DNA from: Dasyornis broadbenti
Lineage: Eukaryota > Chordata > Aves > Passeriformes > Dasyornithidae
Assembly: GCA_013397935.1 (NCBI GenBank)
Contig: VZRN01006293.1
Span: 730,512-794,511, forward strand
Length of the DNA stretch: 64,000 nt
Reading direction: 5' to 3'
Made by a program: the position numbers and the translations under genes. Below the pieces are notes generated by a model, which did no database searches, had not been told where the DNA came from, and saw only the letters and a list, made by a program, of their open reading frames with translations. Below, piece by piece: positions 1 through 9,770 of the stretch (the stretch's first letter is position 1; the number at the start of each line of letters is the position of its first letter).

Positions 1-84
1 GGCCTCCCTGCTGATGGCAGGGGAACTGGTACTAGGTAATCTTTAAGGTCCCTTCCCACTCCAGCCTTTCTTTAATTCTATGAT
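1..84 (+). mobile_element. CR1 LINE 3' end, cut by window start
   Basis: The stretch reads like the last part of a CR1 element: a 'gatggcagggg' phrase, then 'ctttaaggtcccttcc', then an 'attctatgat' tail. This order is the standard avian CR1 3' untranslated end. The body of the element, if present, lies outside the window. No coding capacity. Confidence 0.85.
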
Positions 85-1351
85 AAAGAAATTATTTGAA
101 GTTTTCTTGTAAACTGATTGGCCTAATAATGAAGGATAGTTCACTTGACCCAGAATACTGAAGAAGCAGCAGTGAAGAAGATTCACTACTCTGCGCCTGT
201 GATATTCAGGTTATTGCTCAGGGAGGACTGAAGAACCATATTTAGGAGAGCAATGAAACTTAAGTGACCTTACATAACCTTCATACCAATAATCCAGGTG
301 AAAGAAATAATAAAATAATCAGCTATAATGAAGGGAATGAGGTACGTACTTGACATACAAAAAGATTTTAGACAGTAGAGTCCAGACATTTACAGAAATG
401 GATGCTTGTTCATGTAACTTAGCAAGTAGAAATATAGTTGTGTGATGCATGTACAATGTTTCAGCAAAGGCATGGCAGGGCATCTCACTACCCTCCCACA
501 AGAGTTTATCTGTTGTTTTTTAACCTGAGTTAGATAGCTCAAACAGGACAAGCAGTCCTGGTAGTGAGTTACTTTGGAGCTGTGGGATTAACTCTCATCT
601 GGCATCTCCCAATTGCCAATAAAAACCTTACTGTTCAAGAGAGATCTGGTAAAATAACCTGGATTTTTGACTGACTGGCATCCATTCACTTTATAACTAT
701 AAAAACCATATCAAACTTTTAAAAAGCAGAAATCTCCTAGACATTTTACTGGAAAAGTGCGGCGTTTCTCCCATGAGTAAGGATGCTTGTTTTGCGGTTA
801 CTCCCCCAGAGGTTAGATGAAAGAATCTGTGTACATTATTGTAATTTCAGTTGTAAGTTACATTTGACTCCTAATGAATAGTATTTATTTTGCTAGCTTT
901 AATATAGGTACCTTGACATACTGCACTGTCCTATGTTATGCTATAATCTAGTAGTAATAGTTCTTTTTTTTATACTGTGTAGTAAGTAATTATGATTAAG
1001 ATCCTTCATTGGTTATCTCTTGTCTGTTTAATAAACAATGTATTTTTATAAATAGATCTGATTTACCATCATTAGAACTTGTGGGCCAGAGTGGGTCCTT
1101 AAATTTAAACTGATGTCAAAAACAGGGGCTAAGGCAGGGTTTGTCCAAAGCTTCCACTTGTCCCATGACTAAAGGTACCAAGCATATTTGTGGCATATGA
1201 AAACAGGTGTAGAAATCATGATAGTTAGATTTCACTATAATAGACAAACTGGTCTCTTTAAAGGAAAATACTTAGATCTAAAGTCAATACTAGGATGTCG
1301 AATGAAAAATATATTGAGTAAGAGGATTTAAGGGAAGGTAATACGCAATGG
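85..1351. other. Non-coding, no recognisable feature
   Basis: AT-rich sequence with no long open frame and no repeat that I recognise. A T-rich run lies near 964-972. Confidence 0.5.
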
Positions 1352-2183
1352 GGAAGGAATGCTCTGTAGAATGATCTGGACAGGTGGGATTGATGCACGA
1401 AGGCCAGTGGTATGAGGTTCAACAAGGCCAAGAGCTAGGTCCTGCCTTTGGGTCAAACCAACATTATGCAGAGCTATAGTCTGGGGACAGAGGTCCTGGA
1501 AAGCTGCCTGGTGGAAAAGGACCTGGGGGTGCTGGTGCACAGCCACCTGTATATGAGCGAGCATGTACCCAGTTAGCCAAGATGGCCAATGGCTTCCTAG
1601 TCTGTATCAGGAATAGAGTGGCTAGCAGGACCAGGGCAGTAGTTGATCCTGAACTCTGCACTGGTGAGGCCTCACCTCAAATCCTGTGTTCGCTTCTGGG
1701 CCCCTCACTAGAAGAAGGACATTGAGGTGCTGGAGTGTATCCAGAGAAGACCAGCACAGCTGAGGAAGGGTCTGGAGCACAAGTCTGATGAGGAGTGGCT
1801 GAAGGAGCTGGGGATGTTTAGTCTGGAGGAAAAAAGGCTCTCTACAACTACCTGAAAGGAAGATATAGTGAGGTGGGGATCAGTTTCATCTCCAAAATTA
1901 CGAGGAATATGACAGGAAGAAATAGCCTCAAGTTGCACCAGTGGAGGTTTAGAATTGATATTATGAAAAAATTCTTCTCCAAAAAGGTTGTCAAGCACTG
2001 GATCAGACTGCCCAAGGAAGTGGTTGAGTCTCTAACCCTGGAGGTATTTAAAAGACATGTAGATATGGCACTGAGGACAATTGTTTAGTGATGGATTTGG
2101 CAGTGCAATTTTAACAGTAGGACTTGATGATCTTAGAGGTATTTTTTCAGCTGAAATGATGACATCATTCTATTCTATGATTA
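1352..2183 (+). mobile_element. CR1 LINE, 5'-truncated 3' portion
   Basis: It starts inside the C-terminal part of the CR1 reverse-transcriptase frame ('aggttcaacaaggccaag', about 1416) and runs through 'aaaaggacctgggggtgctgg' to a 3' end containing 'gacttgatgatcttagaggt' and a degraded 'attctattctatgatt'. The frame is broken and the 5' part is missing, as expected from incomplete target-primed reverse transcription. The 3' end resembles the subfamily whose tail reads 'cttgatgatcttagaggtc' (CR1-Y-like, from memory), shared with 43410-43535. An insertion of a few bases disturbs the tail at about 2160-2170. Confidence 0.88.
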
Positions 2184-5100
2184 AAACCCAGAACTTTCCA
2201 TATGCAAATGTTAAGGATGAAAAACATCCGAGACTAGTATTTAATAACTACTCATCTTATGGTGCAACTTAAATTAATTTCAAGTAGACAGGAACCAAAT
2301 AGGTGTGACAGTAAAGCATCTTCAGAGAGTGCTTTGTGTTGAAATAACAACTGTCTTGCATATTTTTGGATTAGTGAATGTATCTGTTTCTTTACTGCTA
2401 CCTATATCCAGTCGAGGTAGCATATTTTACACAGTTTTCATTTTTACAAATAACTAGCAATTTTATTCTGTAAAAACTGTAAGAAAAAGGGTAATCATTG
2501 TTTAATGGGTGGAAAAAAACAACCATGTGGATTGTTACCACCTTCTGAGGGGTTTTTGCAAGTACTGTAATATTAAGTTAGTGCTCTGCAAAATTTTTAA
2601 ATGGGAAGGTGTAAACTATACCATAAAGCATAAAAGAGGGACATAGTTAGGGAGAAAAGGGGGACTGAAAATCTGCCAGAACCAAAAGTGAATGTTTGTA
2701 ACTTAAGTTAATTGTTAACAGTTAACAACAGAAAATGGAAGTCTGCAAAAATAATGTAATTTCTTTTCTTCAATAAAAACATACTAAGACTGATTTGTTA
2801 TAACAATAACAATTTGTTATATTGGTGACTGTTGAGTTGTTCTGCATTGAATCTCCCAAACCATAAGGGCCTGCTCCAAGAACCTCCCACAAGTCTAATA
2901 GGTATCAGCTCTGAATTCAATGGGAATGCAAGGCTTTGTTTAATGACAGATGTGGAAGGTCCTGATTCAGAAAAATCCTGTACATGGGATTAAGAATCGC
3001 TATAGCATATGCTTAAATATGACTACATTCTTAAAAGTACTCCATATCTTGGACAGCACAGTTTGTGTGAGTGCTGGAACATAAGTGGAATTGAACTACT
3101 GGAACAGAAAATACAAAAAATGTTTCCAGTGACTAGATTTCCTTGTTATGAGAGTTTAATCCAAAATTCCTCACACAAAGGAGAGGCAATAAAGTCATTA
3201 GGTTGAGCAAGACAACAGCTACACCTAAGTAGTGCTTTCTCTGTGTTGACTTTCAGGCAACATCTTAGAGGACAATGTAAAAGGTTTGACTGAATGAGTA
3301 GCCCCAGACATCCCTTCTCTTCTGGGAAGTCCTAATTAATGGACAAGGATAGTCACACAAATTTTAAACACTGTACCACCAAGATAGTTACACTGACAAT
3401 AACAATTATTTGAAATATCAAGCATTCAATACCTCATTGAGACAATAAATTTTAAATTAAATATTTCATATTCCATTCATTCTACTCTCAATGCCATACA
3501 CTAAATATCATCCAAAAAATGAGGCACTTTCTGATGTAAATCTAAACCGAGGTAGGTTAGGGAGAAGAGAATATGCCTTTCACAGCAATTTCCTAACCTT
3601 TTTAACCACAGAGTTTATAGTTCATGTCTAAGCACTCATTTGTCAAAAGATGCAAGCAAAGCTCAACTCTAAACACTTACTGACTTAAGAATCAGTACAT
3701 ACTTCGCTGAATAAATATGAACTTCAGCCTAAACTAAGCTTGCCCTAACTATCCTTCTGAGAAAGGGACTATAACTCCCTAAATAGGACTCTTTGTTTTA
3801 CATATCATAGCCTCATAACCTTCTCCAGACTATCAATTAAGTCCACAAAAAATATAGAAAATATTGAGGGGGGGGGGATTTCCACCAAAATAAATGCAAT
3901 ATAGAACAGCTTAAATTAAGCTTAAAGTAAGAATTTCCAGAATAGAAGTAATTGTATATTATACTGTATCCTCTGTACATCAGAGAGCTCCCACTTTCAC
4001 TGTGGTTATGGAGACATCACTCTGCCCTTACTGGATGATTTAACAGGAGCCCTATTTAAGTTCTGAATTTTTCAAACTTTGCCATTTAACCTATTTTCCC
4101 TTCTAATTTTCCTTCAAAACATTAAGCTACTTATTAGTCAAATAGCTGAGTGAGCTATGCCTTAATCTCCTAAAGACTCTATGAGCATTTACGTTAATTC
4201 TGCAATGAAAATATTGTCTATGGAAGCTGGTCTGCAAAATGAGGTCTCATGGTCCAATGTGCACATTTGTGTAACTCCCACTGAGATGTAGAAACCGCAG
4301 GAAATTCAGCACAATCTTCAAGTAATGTAATGACATTTGGAAGACAGGGTGAGACACAAAAATGTTACTCAGTAAATTTTTTTATTTTATGCTTCAACAA
4401 GATGACCCTGACCCTGAGATCAGTGCTCATTTATCTAATCTGCTGTAACACAATTTCACAGGCCTCTTTTTTTTCCCTCTGAAACTATTGCTGGAGACAA
4501 CTAGACTAACAATATTTATTTTGGTTATTTTAACATTATTTGTTTTTCATTAGAAGCTTATTTCTGTCATTAGAAGCATGTCTATAACTCAGATTTATTT
4601 GTCTACAGTTTCTTGTCTCCTCACTAATCCCTTACTTAAACAATGTATTTATGTTCATTTTCCTCTTGTCTTATAATGCTTCTGCTTATTTGTTGAGAAG
4701 GTATTAAAAAGTTCTCTATTCTATAATGAACAGACAACCTCTTTTGTCACCACCTTCAGATTTTAGGATGGATAAACTATATTACTTTGGAGTCCAGCCT
4801 GTCTTTGAAAATACTAACTTCTGCTAGGCTTGTCCTGCTGTTATTTTTTATGTTCTCAATTGACTTTTTGGGAAAATGTGCATTTCTTTAATCAGTCATG
4901 GCAAGACAGTGAGAAGCCAGCTCTCCATGCCATAGCGAATCGTGGAGTGCATGCTGAACTCAGAATAGTTTAGGGGGAAGATGGCTATAATTGCTCTAGT
5001 CTCTGGAAAATCCACTTTATTTTATGGAAGAGTGACAGAGAAATCATTGCTGAAAGTATATAGGTTTATCCTCCTGTATTTCTCAAGCAACCAAGGGAAA

Positions 5101-5932
5101 TCTGATTCTCAGTGAAGCCATCTAGTGAAGAAATCCCAGTTCCATCAAGATTTGATTAGGTACGAAGCTTCTTCGAGTAAGAAATGAAAGGAATTAAACA
5201 CTTTAAATTCTACCACAATGAAGGGCAAGAATGAGATATCTCAAGATGATAGTCCTCCCCAGTGAAAATTAAATATGACAAACAACAGGAGAATATAGAA
5301 GAGTTCCTCTGAGTTTACTTAGAGGGATTCTCCTACATGGATGGCTTTAACACTTTGAGATTTGAAAAAATATTATTTTCATTTGATAAAAGGAATATTT
5401 TCATTCAGATTTGAAACTGGATTCAGGAAAGACAGAAGTCTTGCCAATAGCTTGGTAATTAGGTTTCTCTTCTGAGAGCTCAATTTCTTTCAAAGAGTTC
5501 TAATTTCCTGGTTAAGTGATAAACATTAAATTAAGCAAAAGCAAGGGCAACAGCCGCCATCTTCTGAGTAGTGTAAATGTTTTCCAGAGCATACATAGAT
5601 GACTATCATCAGGTTGCTGTTCTTCCTTTCTCCTAAAGTATTCAGTCCCTCTCTGGAATCAGGTGATAAACCATGCCAACGTCGTAATGGAAATACATCT
5701 TGCTCCTTTTTGTAAAACTAAGAAGGTAAAAAAATACAAGTGCTGAGAAGGGACAGGACTAAAGGGGAAGAAGGAATGAACAGCAGCTGTAGATGAAGCT
5801 ACATCTAAGACAAAGCTTCTTACATTGACAAAGCCATGCACAAGAAGAAGGCTGTTGCTCTGCCTTAAACAAATATGGGGTTTCTGGATTTATTTCTCAA
5901 ATACATATGAGAGGAAATGAGAACAGTGTTGA
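2184..5932. other. Non-coding; mostly unique AT-rich sequence
   Basis: No gene found. Apart from the weak ancient-repeat candidate at 2865-2970, I see only simple runs, such as a G run at about 3868-3878. Short frames here have no recognisable domains and look like chance. Confidence 0.5.
2865..2970 (+). repeat. Possible ancient amniote interspersed repeat fragment
   Basis: The phrases 'gggcctgctccaag', 'attcaatgggaatgcaagg' and 'ggtcctgattcag' resemble an old repeat type common in reptiles and birds, built around 'tgatcc...ttcaatggga' motifs. Divergence is high and I cannot name the family. Similar wording recurs at 19685-19885. Confidence 0.3.
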
Positions 5933-5993
5933 GATAATAGTAATAGAATGAAGAATAATAGAATATAATAGAATAATAGAATAGTAATGAAGA
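5933..5993. repeat. Imperfect AATAG microsatellite
   Basis: Repeated ATAATAG and AATAGAATA units fill about 60 bases with interruptions (GAATGAAG). It is a simple-sequence repeat close to the 3' tail of the CR1 that follows on the minus strand at 6316. Confidence 0.8.
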
Positions 5994-7099
5994 AAAATGC
6001 ATAGGAAGAATAATAACTCACATTCCTTCAGCAGAAATAAAATATTTCTTGGGTAAAATGACTCATCCCAAAATTACATAGCAAACAATCAGCATTAAAA
6101 AACCCCTGAATTTCATTACGCCATGCTACATGTGGATTTATACTTTGTTTAGAAGGAAAAAAATGAATTGAACTTTAAAAGGATTAATGTCTAGAATCAT
6201 CTAAAATCATGCATCATATAAAAACAGAATACTTCTGAGGAAACAAATTGTTCTAAAACACATAAGCCAAAAAGGAAAAAAAAATCTGAAATTCACAGCA
6301 CGGAACACAAAATAAGAGAATCACAGAATCACAGAATAAGCTGAGCTGGAATAGACCTACAAGATCTTCGAGCCCAACTCCCTGCACAGCACCACCCCCA
6401 AGAGTCACACTGTGTGCCCAAGAGCATTGTCCAAATGCTTCTTGAACTCTGGCAGGCTTGGTGTTGTGACCATTTCCCTGAGGAGCGTCTTCGAGTGCTC
6501 AACCAGCCTTTGAGGGAAGAACTTTTTTCTCATATCCAACCTTAACCTCCCCTGACACAGCTTCAGACCATTCCTTCTGGTCCTGCCACTGGGAACCGGA
6601 AAGAAGGGGTCAGTGCCTGCCCTTGCGTTTCCCCTTGTGAGGAAATTGTAAAAACCAAGGAGGTTTCTCCTCAGTCTCCTCTTCTGAAGGCTGAACAAAC
6701 CCAAGAGACCTCAGCATCTCCTCATATGGCTTTTTCTCAAAGCCCTTCACCATCTTCACAGCCCTCCTTTGGACACTCTCTAATAACTTTTATATCTTTC
6801 TTACACTGCAGTGACCAAAACTGCACAAAGGACTCAAGGGGAGGCCGCCCCAGGGCAGAGCAGAGCGGGACAATCCCCTCCCTTGCCCAGCTGGTGATGC
6901 TGTGCCTGATGCCCTCCAGGACACGGTTGGCCCTCCTGGCTGTCAGGGCACTCAGGGCACTGCTGACTCATTCAACTTTCCATCTACCAGGATTCCCCAG
7001 GTCCCTTACCACAGCACTTCTTTCCAGCATCTCATTGCCCAGTCTATCCATACATCCATAGTTGCCCCATCCCAGGTGCGGAATCCAGCATTTGTCTTT

Positions 7100-8060
7100 G
7101 TTAAATTTCATACTGCTGGTGATTGCCTAGTCCTTTATATTGTCAAGGTCTCTCCGCGGAGTCTCCCTGCCTTCAAGGAAGTCAACATTTCCTCCCAGTT
7201 TCATATTGTCTGCAAACTAGTATCCCTTAAGTCCTGCATCCAGGTAATTAATGAAGATGCTGAAGAGCACAGGGCCAAGGATGAAGCTTTGTAGAACTCT
7301 GCTAGTGACAAGTCACCAGTCTGATGTCACCCCATTCACTATAACCCTTTGTGCCTAACCTGTGAGCCAGTTGTTCATTTATCACATGCTATGTTTATCC
7401 AACTGTGGGCTGAACATTTTGTCCTGGAAGATACTGTGGGAGACAGTATGGAAAGCTTTACTGAAATACAAAAAGATACATCAACTGGCTTCCCTTGATC
7501 AGTTAGGTGGGTTTTCTTGCCATAAAAGGAAATCAGGCTTGAAAAGCAAGATTTTCCTCTCATGAAGCCATGCTGGCTGTGAATGATGAACACGTTATCT
7601 TTTCAGGTGTTTTTTACCACCTCCCAGGATAATCTTCTCCCTAATTTAACCAGTCACTGAAGTGAGACTAAAAGACCTGTAGTTGCCAAGGTCTTGCCTG
7701 GGACAATATTAGCCAGCTTCCTGTCACCTGCGACCTCTCCAGATTCCAAAGAACATTCCAAAATCATTGAGACAGATTTTGCAATGACACCAACTCTAGG
7801 AGAACTCTCAGATGAGTCCCATCAGGCCCCATAGATTTATAGGGATCCAGCTGGAGCAGCAGCTCGTGCACAACTTCAGGGTCAGCTGGGAGTTTCAAAT
7901 TCACACAGCCATGGCCCTCCAGCTCAGGGCACTGGGACCCCATTAGTCTGTCATTGGTATTGAAGACAAAGGCAAAAAAAGTATTAAACAGCTCTGCCTT
8001 GATCATGGCCATTTGTGAGGTGACCATCCTCATCCTGTAATGGGCTGGTATTTTCAACAC
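7100..8060 (-). pseudogene. CR1 ORF2 reverse-transcriptase domain, broken
   Basis: This is the remnant of the LINE reverse transcriptase that copies the CR1 RNA at a nicked target. The piece at 8060-7764 contains 'KSMGPDGTH', matching the conserved CR1 'KSxGPDGxH' region at the start of RT. Next comes 'GEV...LANIV' (about 7740-7700), then 'QHGFMRGKSC' and 'DQGKPVDV' (7593-7375), the part around RT motif A. The aspartates expected just after 'PVDV' are not preserved: the frame reads 'SFCISVK'. The catalytic motif C box at 7205-7216 reads FADN instead of FADD. Frames change several times and stops intervene, so it cannot encode an active enzyme. Confidence 0.85.
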
Positions 8061-9064
8061 CGTCTTTTGCCATTAATGTATTTCAAAAAATTCTTTCAAT
8101 TGTGCCCCACATTTCTGGCCAGCTTCAATTCCAGTTGAGCTTTGACCACATGCATTTTCTCCCTATGGTGGTGTGCATGCGTCTCTGCATTCCTCCCATG
8201 TCACCTGACCTTGCGTCCACTGGATATACTCCTTACTTTTTTGCATTGTCTCCAAAAGACAATTCCTGCTTAGCAAAGCCAGCCTCCTCCCTCATCTGCT
8301 TGACTTCCAACGTTTTTATACTGCCTATTCCTGTGCCGTTAGGGTGTGGTTCTTAAAAAATGAGCAGCACTGATGGACCCCAGCATTGTCAAAGGCATTT
8401 TCCTAGAGGACCATGCTCTACTTTCCTGAGCAACCATTAGTCTGCTCTCCTCATGTCAGAGTTGAAGATTTGCTGGCCCTTTTCCTCCAGACAACAGTTT
8501 TTAGACTTGATTGCTTCATGGCTGCTGTGGCCAAGACAAATCCCCAATCTCCACTTCACTCACGAGCCCTTCTTTTTCAATAAGTAGCAAATCAAGGAAC
8601 ACATCTTTCCTATTAGACTCCCTTAGTAACTGTACTGTGAAGTTATCATCCAAGTGTTTTAGGAATTTTGTGGACCTGTTTGTGCCTCAGATGTGTGGTG
8701 TTCTCAGTTAACATCTTGCCAAGTTAAATTCTCCCATAAGGACAAGAGCAGTTGACATGGAAGTGTCCCCTAGTTCCTCAAAGAATCATTCAGCATCATC
8801 TTCCTGGCCAGGTGGTCTATTGTACACTACCATGATGACGCCTGCATTATTTATTTGTATCTTGATTCTTAGCCAGAGGCTCTTAACTGTGCCATTGTCA
8901 ACTGTAAGCTCCATACAATTCAACATATCAGTCCCTCCATTATGCCCCTCTCATCTCACCTGCCCTGCCTATCCCTCCTGCTTGTAACCATCCAACATGG
9001 CACTCCAGTCACAGGACTCATCCCACCAGGTTTTGCTAATGCCATTGATGTCAAATCTTTGGGA

Positions 9065-9069
9065 CTAGG
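9065..9069. repeat. Target-site duplication, left copy (CTAGG)
   Basis: CTAGG immediately precedes the TG of the solo LTR and is repeated immediately after its terminal CA at 9667-9671. Five bases is a normal duplication length for retroviral integrases. The preceding base A is also shared if the LTR end is placed one base earlier. Confidence 0.8.
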
Positions 9070-9666
9070 TGTCTTAGGTTACATGGAAGGTGTAACCAAA
9101 AGCATGTATTCTATTACCATCTTCATAAGCTGTTAAGAACAGGTGAGGCAGTGGTCTTTATCTTCAGCATGACTGAGCCCTGATAACACTGTCTGTGGGG
9201 GGCTATCTCTGCTAATGGGCCATCAGGGTCTCCAGGAATGAGTCATAGAATTACATCATCCCATTGTGAGATGCCCTGCCCAGAGTGAGGGAGCTGGACA
9301 CCTGTACCTGAATACAAACGAGATTTTGGAACAGTGGACTGCTTCTTCCACTGGATTCCCAGAGGAGAAGAGCTCAAGAGTCACCACTGGACCTCCAGAG
9401 ATGGACCAGACCTTTCTTCAGAATCACCACTTCAACCACATCCATCTCTCCAAAGGGACTGTAGCCATCATGTAACTTGACTGCTATCACCACCCTCACC
9501 AACAGTGTGGGAGGTTGTATTCTGACTTTGACAGTTCAAGCTGGTGTTTCTGTAATATCGCCTTTACTTTAATTTTTCCTAATAAATTGTAGTTCTGACT
9601 TGGAGTCTCCCGCAACATGTTTGTGTGGGGTTTATTCCTCCGCTGGTTTGTTTTCAAACTAGCACA
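9070..9666 (+). mobile_element. Solo LTR, avian ERV type, inserted into CR1
   Basis: The 597-bp segment starts with TGTCTTAGG, ends with AGCACA and carries a polyadenylation signal AATAAA at 9581-9586, 80 bases before its end. CR1 endonuclease sequence stops at 9069 and resumes at about 9672 in the same orientation, so the segment is an insertion. The 5 bases CTAGG flank both sides (9065-9069 and 9667-9671). There is no internal retroviral sequence, so this is a solo LTR left by recombination between two LTRs. The start resembles avian ERVL-class LTRs, from memory. It must be younger than the CR1 it splits. Confidence 0.85.
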
Positions 9667-9671
9667 CTAGG
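9667..9671. repeat. Target-site duplication, right copy (CTAGG)
   Basis: Right-hand copy of the 5-bp duplication of the solo LTR. CR1 endonuclease sequence resumes directly after it. Confidence 0.8.
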
Positions 9672-9770
9672 ACAAAGCTTTGAGCTCATCTTGCTTGTCG
9701 CTTATGCTGCATGCATTGGTATAGAAACATTTCAGGTCTGGTTGGTCATCAGACACCTCATGAAGCAGAT

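Larger units (their letters stand above)
8420..9765 (-). pseudogene. CR1 ORF2 endonuclease domain, broken and split by LTR
   Basis: This is the remnant of the apurinic-type endonuclease that nicks target DNA for CR1. The N-terminal part lies beyond the LTR (9672-9765, minus), where 'LKCFYTNA' matches the usual CR1 domain start. After the LTR, 'TWWDESCDW' (about 9034-9000) marks the conserved ExTWW region, but the catalytic Glu before TWW is read as Lys (9032-9034). The GDFN motif near 8723-8734 reads GEFN, so a second metal-binding residue is altered. Stop codons interrupt the frame, for example after 'EDDAE' near 8785. The order EN then RT on the minus strand fits a single LINE ORF2. Confidence 0.8.
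6316..9770 (-). mobile_element. Long CR1 LINE, interrupted by a solo LTR
   Basis: Read on the minus strand, the element begins near 9770 with the start of the endonuclease domain, continues after the LTR insertion (9070-9666) through endonuclease (about 9069-8420), linker, reverse transcriptase (about 8060-7100), the 3' part of ORF2 and a 3' end. On the plus strand that end appears as two 'agaatcacag' units at 6317-6335. Without the LTR it is about 2.86 kb, long for an avian CR1 copy because most are truncated to a few hundred bases. ORF1 is not seen. Many stops and frameshifts make it a dead, old copy. The separate reading frames at 7764-8060 and 7375-7593 (minus) are its longest surviving RT pieces. 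Confidence 0.9.

Noticed and set aside
5933..5993. AATAG repeat as a CRISPR-like array
   Set aside because: The units are a few bases long with no spacers; it is a simple microsatellite.
6726..7294. Plus-strand frames of 111 and 130 codons
   Set aside because: They are antisense to the CR1 reverse-transcriptase region (element on the minus strand), so they are shadows of the LINE.
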